From Elusimicrobiota bacterium (GTDB taxonomy: Bacteria > Elusimicrobiota > Elusimicrobia > UBA1565 > UBA9628): a stretch of 45,380 nt of DNA. Below are positions 33,199 to 40,631 of this stretch, piece by piece. Each line of letters opens with the position of its first letter. Position 1 is the first letter of the stretch. Position numbers and translations under genes: made by a program. The DNA lies in the NCBI GenBank assembly GCA_016209035.1, contig JACQWX010000051.1, forward strand, positions 1 through 45,380, read 5' to 3'. The notes beneath the pieces were generated by a model, which did no database searches, was not told where the DNA came from, and worked only from the letters and a program-made list of their open reading frames with translations.

Positions 33199-33224
33199 CC
33201 CCGGGCCTTGGCCCGGGGTTCTTT
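33199..33224 (+). terminator. intrinsic terminator between convergent genes
   Basis: CCCCGGGCC-TT-GGCCCGGGG is followed by TTCTTT on the plus strand and preceded by TTCAAAG, so it can also act weakly in the other direction. It lies between the giant gene and the convergent zinc-ribbon gene. Confidence 0.75.
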
Positions 33225-33248
33225 ACTATCCCTTCCAAATAAGACAGC

Positions 33249-34142
33249 TCAGCCGCGCATCACCGCGAGGAACGCGGACAACGCGTCGGCCAGGGGTCTC
33301 TGCTTCTCGCGCTTGATCGGACGCAGCCAGCCGCGCAGGACCGCCTCCTCCACGATGGCCTTGGTCGCCCCCCCGTAGTGGAAGGGCCGCGCGGTCACAC
33401 GGAACGACTCCAGGAGGAACTCCAGGCTCTTCACGACCCTGGGGTCCTTGGCGTAGGCGGCGTCCGCGGCCCAGAACAGGATGTAGGTCCTGCCCCGGCC
33501 GGGGACCGCGAAGACCTCGATGGCCGCGTCGCCGGTGGCGCTGGCGAGCCTCATCGTCCCCGTGATCCGCAGGGCGGTGATGTTGTCCACTGAGACCAGG
33601 CTGGAGGTCCTCGGCTGCATGGATGCCACGGCGGGGTCGGTCCTCACCGCCTTCCAGAAGTCGTTCGTCTGGAGCCTGCGGGTCGACCGCGTGAGCACCG
33701 GGATCTGGGTCGGCGCCACGAGCACCATGAACACGGGCCGCATGTGGCCGACCGCGACGCCGCTCGTCATCCTGAGCGCCATGACGGTCATGCCGATGTG
33801 CCCCGCCGGCGGGCCGAACGTGGAATCGCCGCTCGCGCAGTCGGACGGCCGGTCGGCGCCCCTGGCGAGGGCCCAGGAGGGCAGGGTGGACACCGCGAAA
33901 CGGCAGGCCTGGTGCTGGAAGGCGCCAGGGGGCCTCGGGAGCCCGCCGGTCGGGTAGAAGAGCCACCACCAGGTGAAGATGACGAAGGCCGCGACGATGG
34001 CCGGGTAGAGCAGCGAGATCTTCTTCTTGGGCTCGGGCGCTTCGGGCTCGAGGTGGATATTCCAATCGGCGAAGACGGTCGAGCACTTGGGGCATTCCAC
34101 GCTGGCGTCGGGCACCTTGATATGGCAGTTGGGGCAGTACAT
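33249..34142 (-). CDS. zinc-ribbon membrane protein
   Basis: This gene encodes 297 residues. The ATG at 34142 is chosen because it overlaps the upstream stop (TGATG) and immediately starts the zinc ribbon MYCPNC...CPKC, with cysteines at 3, 6, 17 and 20. A Pro/Glu/Lys linker leads to one transmembrane helix (about 42-63, with WWW). The outer part (about 70-297) is a beta-rich domain with strands such as RTYILFWAADAAY and IEVFAVPGRG. I do not recognise that fold, though it recalls small lipid- or ligand-binding domains. The topology is cytoplasmic ribbon, extracytoplasmic domain. Translational coupling to the metallo-hydrolase gene may mean a shared task or only shared transcription. Confidence 0.75.
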   Translation of the reverse strand: MYCPNCHIKVPDASVECPKCSTVFADWNIHLEPEAPEPKKKISLLYPAIVAAFVIFTWWWLFYPTGGLPRPPGAFQHQACRFAVSTLPSWALARGADRPSDCASGDSTFGPPAGHIGMTVMALRMTSGVAVGHMRPVFMVLVAPTQIPVLTRSTRRLQTNDFWKAVRTDPAVASMQPRTSSLVSVDNITALRITGTMRLASATGDAAIEVFAVPGRGRTYILFWAADAAYAKDPRVVKSLEFLLESFRVTARPFHYGGATKAIVEEAVLRGWLRPIKREKQRPLADALSAFLAVMRG

Positions 34143-35524
34143 CAGAGTTCCGCGGTCTGGTGCATGGAGGGGACCACGGCCTGCCATCGCCGCTGGTTGC
34201 GCAGCTTCTGGGCGAAGTCCTCGGCCGCGGAGTTCTCGCCGTGGACCACGAAGACGGTCTTGGGAGGCCGGCTGATGCCCGAGGTCCAGGTCAGCAGGTC
34301 CTGGTAGTCCGCGTGCCCTGAGAAGCCGCCGAGGTCCACGACCTCGGCTCGGACCGGCACCAGGGCGCCGTGGATGCGGACGGTCTTCTCGCCCTCGATG
34401 AGCCTGCGGCCCCGGGTCCCCTCTGCTTGGAACCCCGCGAAGGCGACGACCGTGCTGGAGAGCGGCAGGAGGTTCTGGGCATGGTGGAGCACCCTCCCGC
34501 CCGACATCATCCCCGATGACGAGACGATGACCGCCGGGCCCGCGAGCTCGGAGAGCTGGCGGGATTCCTGCTGCGACTTATGGAGCTTGACGTTCGGGCT
34601 CGCGATTGAGCCCCCTCCCTGGATGGCGTCGAGCTTGACCTGCCGGCCGGCGAGGTACCTGAGATAGATGGCGGTCGTCTCGAAGGCCATGGGGCTGTCG
34701 AGGTGGATCGGGAGCGCCGGGATCCTGCGGAGGTTCTGGAGCTCCTTGAGGATGAAGAGGATCTGCTGCGAGCGGCCCACCGCGAAGGCCGGGATGAGGA
34801 GGATGCCGCGCGTAGCCAGGACCTTGCGGACCACGGCCTCAAGCTCGTCGTGGGGGTGCTCGCCGGAATGCAGCCTGCTGCCGTAGGTCGACTCGATGAG
34901 GAGGTAGTCGCAATCCGGCGGGGGATCCGGGTCCGGCGTGAGCGGCGCGTCGTAGCGGCCCACGTCCCCGCTGAAGAGCACCTTCACGGTCCGGTCCTGG
35001 TCTTGGACGGTCACCTCGGCCATTGCCGAACCCAGGATGTGCCCCGCGTCGAACAGGCGCACCGTGAAGCGCCGGCCCGCCTGGAAGGGGGCGCCGTAGG
35101 CGACGGGAGCCAGGCGCCGGACCGCGGACTGCGCGTCGGCCTGGCTGAAGAGCGGGAGAGCGGGCTCATGCCGGGTGAGCCCCGCCTTGTTGAAGAACGC
35201 CGCGTCTTCCTCCTGGAGCTTGGCGGTGTCGGCGAGCACGATGGGGAGGATCTCGGCCGTGGGCTGGGAGCAGAAGACCGGGCCTGCGAAGCCCTGGCGC
35301 ACGATGCGCGGCAGGAATCCACAGTGGTCGATGTGGCAGTGGGTGAGGACCACGGCCCCCAGGCCCGTGGTTGAAAAAGGGGTGGGCTCCCAGTTCTTGA
35401 GCCTCAGCTCCTTCAAGCCCTGGAACATGCCGCAGTCAATCAGCAGCGTCTCCCCCCCGCACTCGAGGAGGTACTTCGAGCCGGTGACCGTCCGCGCGCC
35501 TCCGTGGAAGCCCAGGGTGATCAT
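34142..35524 (-). CDS. beta-CASP metallo-beta-lactamase-fold hydrolase, probable RNA-processing nuclease
   Basis: This gene encodes 460 residues. The N-terminal metallo-beta-lactamase core has HCHIDHCG (His62, His64, Asp66, His67), a later His in FDAGHILGSAM and SGDVGRYDAPL. The beta-CASP insertion follows (IPAFAVGRSQQILFIL, IHLDSPMA, SSSGMMSGGR), and the core is completed by GGFSGHADYQDLL and VFVVHGE near the C-terminus. This is the set expected for the CPSF73/YSH1-like branch of RNA nucleases, acting with two zinc ions in the cytoplasm. RNA is the likely substrate by family. The gene is divergent from the DinG-type helicase with 41 bases between them, where two -10-like boxes overlap. Confidence 0.92.
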   Translation of the reverse strand: MITLGFHGGARTVTGSKYLLECGGETLLIDCGMFQGLKELRLKNWEPTPFSTTGLGAVVLTHCHIDHCGFLPRIVRQGFAGPVFCSQPTAEILPIVLADTAKLQEEDAAFFNKAGLTRHEPALPLFSQADAQSAVRRLAPVAYGAPFQAGRRFTVRLFDAGHILGSAMAEVTVQDQDRTVKVLFSGDVGRYDAPLTPDPDPPPDCDYLLIESTYGSRLHSGEHPHDELEAVVRKVLATRGILLIPAFAVGRSQQILFILKELQNLRRIPALPIHLDSPMAFETTAIYLRYLAGRQVKLDAIQGGGSIASPNVKLHKSQQESRQLSELAGPAVIVSSSGMMSGGRVLHHAQNLLPLSSTVVAFAGFQAEGTRGRRLIEGEKTVRIHGALVPVRAEVVDLGGFSGHADYQDLLTWTSGISRPPKTVFVVHGENSAAEDFAQKLRNQRRWQAVVPSMHQTAEL

Positions 35525-35533
35525 CGTAAAGCA

Positions 35534-35541
35534 AGTATAAT
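35534..35541. promoter_or_regulatory. overlapping divergent -10 boxes
   Basis: TATAAT reads towards the helicase (35536-35541) and TATACT towards the metallo-hydrolase (35539-35534), nine bases before its ATG. No convincing -35 box is visible on either side. Opposing RNA polymerases could not occupy both boxes together. Confidence 0.4.
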
Positions 35542-35565
35542 ATATCTGGACATCGCGCCGGCTTC

Positions 35566-37644
35566 ATGCGCACCGACATAGCGAAGATTTTCTCATCGCA
35601 GGGCCCTTTGGCGGCCCTCGACCCCGCCTATGAAGAGCGTCCCCAGCAGGTCGCCATGGCCGAGGCCGTGGCCGAGGCCCTGGGCGCCGGAAGGCGCCTG
35701 GCCGTCGAGGCCGGGACCGGGGTGGGCAAGTCCCTGGCGTACCTCCTGCCCGGCGCCTTGTGGACTCTGGCGGAAGACCGCCGGCTCATGGTCTCGACCT
35801 ACACCCGGGCTCTCCAGGAGCAGCTCATGCACCGGGACCTGCCCATGGCGGCGGCCGTGCTGCGGGCCATGGGCTCGGGGTTGGACTTCGCCTGCCTCAT
35901 GGGCTCGGACAACTACCTCTGCCTGCGCAGGCTCTTCCTGCAGCGCCGCAGTCCCGACCTCTTCGACCGGCGCTCCGAGGCCGTCCTGGTCGGGCTTTCG
36001 GCCTGGGTCGGGAAAGCCCCGACCGGGTACCGCTCGGCCCTGCCGGTCCTCGTTCCCGAGGGGCTCTGGCTGCGGCTGTGCAGGGACCCGGACGCCTGCA
36101 TGGGGAGCGCTTGCAGGTACCGGGAGGACTGCCTTTACCGAAGGGACTGGGCCCGGGCCGAGTCGTCCCGGGTCCTGGTCGTCAACCACGCCCTCCTCCT
36201 GTCCTCCCCGAGGCTCCCCGCCTACGGGGCCTTGGTGATCGACGAGGCCCACAGCCTCGAGGACGCCGCGGCCTCTCACTACGGGGTCACGGTTTCGGAC
36301 GCGCGCTGCGGCCGGGTCCTCTCCGACATCGCCTCCTCGGACGGGCGCCGCGGGCTCCTGAGCCGGTTGAGAGGGGTCCGCGAAGGGGACCGGCGCGTCG
36401 TCGAGGACCTGGTGGAGGGCTGCCGCAAGGAGGTCTGGAGGTTCTTCGGGGACCTCGCTCAAGCGCACGGCCTCGAGTTTCCCGCGCGCGCGGCCGGGTC
36501 GAGGGTGCATGAGGAACCGCGGTCCCGCCGCCTCGAGCGCGACCACGGCTTGAAGGGGATCAGCGGCCTCAAGGGCCTCGAGGCCGCGCTGGGCGGCATC
36601 GAGGGAGCGTGCTCCGACCCGGAGGAAGTCGTCGAGCTGAAGTCCGTCGTCCTGCGGCTCGCCAAGCTCAGGCACGACTTCGACGCGGCGCTCAAGACCG
36701 GCGAGGCGGCGGTCGCGGTCTCCGGTCTGCCGACCTCCGACCACTTCCTCGCCGACCCGCTGCGCGGGCCCGAACCTGCCAGTGGCAGGTTCGGGGGCTC
36801 GGTCGCGCGCTGGGTCGAATCCGGGAAGGGACGCATCGGCCTGCATCTGGCGCCCCTGGACCTGGCCCCGAGGCTGGAACGGGACTTGTTCGCGAAGGAG
36901 ATACCGATCGTGATGACCTCCGCGACCCTCTCGGCAGGCCGGGGCTTGAAGGAATTCAAGTCGCGGGTCGGCGCCGGGGGCGCCGCGGAGCTGGTTCTCG
37001 ACTCCCCCTTCGACTATCCCACGCAGGCCGGGCTCCTTCTCGTCGACGAGCTGCCGGAGCCGCGCAAGGAGGGGCCTTACGCCGAGGCCGTGGCGGACGC
37101 CTGCCGCCGCATCATCGCCGCGGTGCCGGGCGGGCTCTTCATCCTGTTCTCGAGTTGGAGGATGCTGGAGAGCGTCGCCAAGATGCTGCGCAGGAAGGTG
37201 AAGGGTAGGCCCCTGTGGACGCAGGGCGAGACCGGCAACGAGGCCCTGCTCGAGAACTTCATGGCCGCGCGCAACGCGGTCTTGCTGGGGGTGGACACCT
37301 TCTGGCAGGGGGTCGACGTCCATGGAGGGGCGCTGTCTTGCGTCGTGCTGGCCAAGCTCCCCTTCCCGAACTTCGCCACCCCCATTGAGGAGTCGCGCCG
37401 GGAGTACCTGGAGTCCAGGGGCTTGAGCTACTTCGAGGACCACAGCGTCCCCAAGGCCGTCGTGAAGTTCCGCCAGGGCTTCGGCCGGCTCATCCGGTCC
37501 TGCGAGGACCGAGGCGCCGTGGTCGTCCTCGATCCGCGCATCCTGCACCGTAGATACGGCAAGACATTCCTCGACGCGCTCCCCCGCTGCAGGAAGCTCT
37601 CTTCCATCGAGGAGCTGGAAGGTTTTTTCAGGGACGGCCGGTGA
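35566..37644 (+). CDS. dinG: DinG/Rad3 (XPD)-family ATP-dependent helicase
   Basis: This gene encodes 692 residues. Motif I is AGTGVGKS (49-56) and the DEAH box is IDEAHS (225-230). Between them, Cys119, Cys178, Cys183 and Cys189 have the spacing that binds a 4Fe-4S cluster in DinG and XPD. The second helicase domain shows TSATL, LLGVDTFWQGVDVHGGALSCVVLAKLPF and the motif VI stretch QGFGRLIRS. Such enzymes unwind DNA 5' to 3' and remove R-loops or recombination intermediates. A palindromic element adds about 20 residues (395-414, including PEPASGRFG) in the loop just before the conserved WVE...LAPLDLAP segment. The start ATG has only a weak ribosome-binding site. Confidence 0.92.
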   Translation: MRTDIAKIFSSQGPLAALDPAYEERPQQVAMAEAVAEALGAGRRLAVEAGTGVGKSLAYLLPGALWTLAEDRRLMVSTYTRALQEQLMHRDLPMAAAVLRAMGSGLDFACLMGSDNYLCLRRLFLQRRSPDLFDRRSEAVLVGLSAWVGKAPTGYRSALPVLVPEGLWLRLCRDPDACMGSACRYREDCLYRRDWARAESSRVLVVNHALLLSSPRLPAYGALVIDEAHSLEDAAASHYGVTVSDARCGRVLSDIASSDGRRGLLSRLRGVREGDRRVVEDLVEGCRKEVWRFFGDLAQAHGLEFPARAAGSRVHEEPRSRRLERDHGLKGISGLKGLEAALGGIEGACSDPEEVVELKSVVLRLAKLRHDFDAALKTGEAAVAVSGLPTSDHFLADPLRGPEPASGRFGGSVARWVESGKGRIGLHLAPLDLAPRLERDLFAKEIPIVMTSATLSAGRGLKEFKSRVGAGGAAELVLDSPFDYPTQAGLLLVDELPEPRKEGPYAEAVADACRRIIAAVPGGLFILFSSWRMLESVAKMLRRKVKGRPLWTQGETGNEALLENFMAARNAVLLGVDTFWQGVDVHGGALSCVVLAKLPFPNFATPIEESRREYLESRGLSYFEDHSVPKAVVKFRQGFGRLIRSCEDRGAVVVLDPRILHRRYGKTFLDALPRCRKLSSIEELEGFFRDGR
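36748..36806 (+). repeat. 59-bp palindromic element inside the helicase gene
   Basis: Second copy of the element at 11001-11059, here with a perfect 12-bp stem around AGT. The host frame reads through it on the plus strand, whereas the other host reads the opposite strand. Because the core is palindromic, both hosts gain the same kind of peptide (PEPA-S/T-GRFG). Confidence 0.9.
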
Positions 37645-37834
37645 TCCCGGCGCAAGCCATCAGCAGATCACCCTAGGGTGCGGAGGGCATGGGACCCCCA
37701 GGGGCCAAGCGGACCCCGCGGGCATGGGAACATTGCCTCCTGCGAGAGGCCCTTTGGGCCCATCTTGCCGCGCGAGGACATTCCTTATCATATCACCCAT
37801 GGACGGTCCGGAATCCCTTCCGCGGAGAACTCGC

Positions 37835-40045
37835 ATGAACCAAGCCCTGCTTCCCATCATCCTCGCCGCCGCGCTCCCGTCTTCTGCTCAGCGCGTCGTG
37901 ACGCCGGTCGTCTCCGGCCGCGCCGCCTCCCCCGCGGCCCTTGTGGCGCCGCTGACAGGCATGGGGTGGTCGCCGTCGTTCTCCGTGTCCCCGGCCCTGT
38001 CCCTGAACCTGGCGCCGTCGGTGGTGGTCCCGGTCGCGCCTGGCGTCGCGCTCGAGGCCCAGGGGTCGTTCGCTCCGGGGACTGCCGTCTCCGTCGACGC
38101 GGCCCCGGCCGTCGTCCCCGCCGCGGCGGCCCCGGCCGAGGTCCCCGCCGGCGGCATGGGCGCCCTTTCCCTGAAGGCAGCGGCGCTCGAAGCCGGGGTC
38201 CAGGACGCGCTCCAAGCGGCCGGGCCCGTGGAGAAGGCGTCGGCCGGAGACGCCGCCGAGCTGGGCTCCGAGGTGTTCCGCCTGCTGACCGGCGACGGCA
38301 CGGTCGTCTCCGCGGCCGCGGGCCAGGGGTCCGATGCCCCGGCGGCCACTCCGGCCCAGCGCAAGATGCTCCAGGCCCTCGACCAGATCGCTACGGTCTA
38401 CCTCGAGCACTACGCCCCTCTCGATTGGAAGCGCACCCGGTTCGGCACGGACCTCCGCCAGGGCTACCTGAAGATCCGCGACGCGGTCCTCGCCCGGCCC
38501 GGCATCAAGGACCGGGAGTTCCAGGTCATGCTCGCGGGCTTCGTGCACTCCCTGCGCGACTACCACGCCGGCATCCTGTTCTACTCCACGGAGCGCGCGG
38601 GGCTCCCCTTCACCGTGATGGGCGCCGGAGGCAAGTATTTCATCGTCCGCGTGGATCGGCGCAAGCTCCCGTCCTCGCGCTTCCCCTACGGGATCGGAGA
38701 CGAGATCGTCGAGTTCGACGGGGTTCCCGCGGCCGAGGCGGTCCGGGCCTTGATGCCCTCCTTCCCGAACTCTCCCCGCACCGACGAGCGCATGGCTGAG
38801 ATGCGCCTGACCAGCCGGGTGGGCCAGGCGGGCATGGCGGTCCCCCAGGGGCCCGTGAGCCTCAAGGTCCGCACCGCCGACGGCGCGGTCCACGCCGTGA
38901 GCCTCGAATGGGACTACAAGCCCGAGGCCGTCCCCCGGGACGTCCCGGTGCGCGAAGGCCTGTCGCCCGAGTCGGCGGGCCAGGACGGTTTCGGCGTCGA
39001 GGTGCGCGTGCCTGCCAGGGCCCGCCGGTCCGGCCTGCGCTCGCTCCTCGACCGGCTCGTCGGCACGTTCTCGCACCCGCAGGCGCGGCTCTTCCGGGAC
39101 CTCGCGGCCAAGGACGCGGATAACCGCTTCCGCATCGGCAGCCGCCGGAGCTACGTCCCGGAGCTGGGCAAGGTCCTCTGGGAGATCCCGGAGCAATCCC
39201 CCATCTACGCCGCCGTCTACGAGGACGACGCGGGACGCAGGATCGGCTACCTGCGCGTCCCGGACTACATGGGCGAGCAGACGCACATCCAGATCATCGC
39301 CCAGGTCCTGATGCAGTTCGAGCAGGTGACGGACGGCCTCGTCCTCGACCAGATCAACAACCCCGGGGGCAACATGTTCTACATGTACGCCCTGCTCTCC
39401 ATGATGACGGACAAGCCCCTGGTTGTTCCACAGCACCGTTTGCTCATCAACGAGAGCGACGCCTTCCTGGCCGGCCAGCTGCTCGACCAGGCGTCCGCTC
39501 CGGAGGCGGCCGACGAGCTCGCGGACGAGCTCGAGGACATGGAGTCCATGGGGATCATGGCCATGCTCGGCCGCGGATCCGACCCGGTCCTGGATTACGC
39601 ACGCTTCATCCTCTCCGAGCTCAAGGCGGGCCGGCGCTTCACCGGGCCGACGCATCTCTTCGGCGTCCGCGCGGTGGATCCGCATCCCCAGGTCCGCTAC
39701 ACGAAACCCATCGTGGTGCTGGCCAACGAGCTCGACTTCTCGGCCGGGGACTTCTTCCCGGCGATCATGCAGGACAACGGCAGGGCCGTGATCCTGGGCG
39801 TGAAGACCGCGGGCGCTGGCGGCGGGGTCAAGAGCGTGGAGCTCCCCAACCAGCTCGGCATCGCCGAGTTCTCCTACACCTGGACCATCGCCCAGCGCGC
39901 CAACGGGGACCCCATCGAGAACCTCGGGGTCGGGCCGGACGCGCCGTATCAGCTCACGGCGGACGACCTGCGCTCGGGCTTCTCGGGCTACAAGAAGGCC
40001 ATCCTCGACGCTCTCGGCGGCCTGATGCCGGCCGCGCCGCGGTGA
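37835..40045 (+). CDS. CPAF-like secreted serine protease (peptidase S41 clan)
   Basis: This gene encodes 736 residues. The ATG at 37835 has a GGAG upstream and opens a signal peptide (MNQALLPIILAAALPSSAQ). An Ala/Pro/Val-rich region runs to about residue 165. The rest is recognisably related to chlamydial protease-like activity factor. It has DYHAG with His244, a PDZ-like GDEIVEFDGVPA, QINNPGGNMFYMYALLSMMTDKPL, HPQVRYTKPI, DFSAGDFFP with Ser636, GVKTAGAGG, and IENLGVGP with Glu695. These correspond to the CPAF triad His105, Ser499 and Glu558. CPAF is made as a zymogen that cuts out an internal segment and acts on host proteins; the insert between His and Ser here is of similar size. The 190 bases before it contain only a weak TATCAT box (37785-37795). 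Confidence 0.9.
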   Translation: MNQALLPIILAAALPSSAQRVVTPVVSGRAASPAALVAPLTGMGWSPSFSVSPALSLNLAPSVVVPVAPGVALEAQGSFAPGTAVSVDAAPAVVPAAAAPAEVPAGGMGALSLKAAALEAGVQDALQAAGPVEKASAGDAAELGSEVFRLLTGDGTVVSAAAGQGSDAPAATPAQRKMLQALDQIATVYLEHYAPLDWKRTRFGTDLRQGYLKIRDAVLARPGIKDREFQVMLAGFVHSLRDYHAGILFYSTERAGLPFTVMGAGGKYFIVRVDRRKLPSSRFPYGIGDEIVEFDGVPAAEAVRALMPSFPNSPRTDERMAEMRLTSRVGQAGMAVPQGPVSLKVRTADGAVHAVSLEWDYKPEAVPRDVPVREGLSPESAGQDGFGVEVRVPARARRSGLRSLLDRLVGTFSHPQARLFRDLAAKDADNRFRIGSRRSYVPELGKVLWEIPEQSPIYAAVYEDDAGRRIGYLRVPDYMGEQTHIQIIAQVLMQFEQVTDGLVLDQINNPGGNMFYMYALLSMMTDKPLVVPQHRLLINESDAFLAGQLLDQASAPEAADELADELEDMESMGIMAMLGRGSDPVLDYARFILSELKAGRRFTGPTHLFGVRAVDPHPQVRYTKPIVVLANELDFSAGDFFPAIMQDNGRAVILGVKTAGAGGGVKSVELPNQLGIAEFSYTWTIAQRANGDPIENLGVGPDAPYQLTADDLRSGFSGYKKAILDALGGLMPAAPR

Positions 40046-40049
40046 GACC

Positions 40050-40631
40050 ATGCATACCACGAAGTCCATCCTGTATTTCGACCGGCCCGGGCCGAAGTGC
40101 CTCAAGGGCTGCGCCGGGGCCGCGGCCATGCGGGCCGCGGCGCTCGACATCGGGCACGCGGTCTGCGCCACGACCTCGGGACGCACGGCCGTGGCCCTCG
40201 CCCAGGCCCTGAAGGACGCCGGGAGCCCGGCCAAGGTGATCGGCGTGGCCTACGCCGAGAACTACGCCAGGAAGTGGGGCCGCCTCGACGCCAGGATCCG
40301 GTCCCAGGCCGAGAAGCTCGGCGTGACCTTCGCGAGCGCGGGGCACGCGATGGGCGGCATCAACACGGCCATCAGCGACAAGTTCGGCACGCTCACGCCC
40401 AACAAGCTCATCGCCCAGACCTACTACACGCTCGGCCAGGGCTTCAAGGTGGCGGTCGAGGTCGCCTTGATGGCGGCTGACCAGGGCCTCGTGCCCGCGG
40501 GACGCGAGATCGTCGCCCTCGGGGGGAGCGCCAAAGGCGCGGACACCGCGCTCGTGGTGAGACCAGCCTGCTCGGCCGAGTTCTTCAACCTCAAGGTGGC
40601 CGAGATCATCTGCATGCCGCGGGCGCGCTAG
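40050..40631 (+). CDS. pyruvate kinase C-terminal-domain-like protein
   Basis: This gene encodes 193 residues and begins four bases after the protease stop. It resembles the stand-alone pyruvate kinase alpha/beta domain proteins: AAALDIGHAVCATTSGRTAVALAQAL near the start, KVIGVAYAENYARKWG, and VALGGSAKGADTALVVRP near the end. The catalytic barrel of pyruvate kinase is absent, so it is not a kinase. In the full enzyme this domain binds allosteric effectors. Here it may bind a phosphorylated metabolite. Its 3' end overlaps the convergent glgE by four bases. Placement next to glucan genes may be chance. Confidence 0.75.
   Translation: MHTTKSILYFDRPGPKCLKGCAGAAAMRAAALDIGHAVCATTSGRTAVALAQALKDAGSPAKVIGVAYAENYARKWGRLDARIRSQAEKLGVTFASAGHAMGGINTAISDKFGTLTPNKLIAQTYYTLGQGFKVAVEVALMAADQGLVPAGREIVALGGSAKGADTALVVRPACSAEFFNLKVAEIICMPRAR

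Noticed and set aside
33226..34095. Alternative 289-codon minus-strand frame overlapping the zinc-ribbon gene
   Set aside because: It is full of Arg/Pro/Gly without structure, while the overlapping frame has CxxC pairs, a membrane helix and a coupled start.
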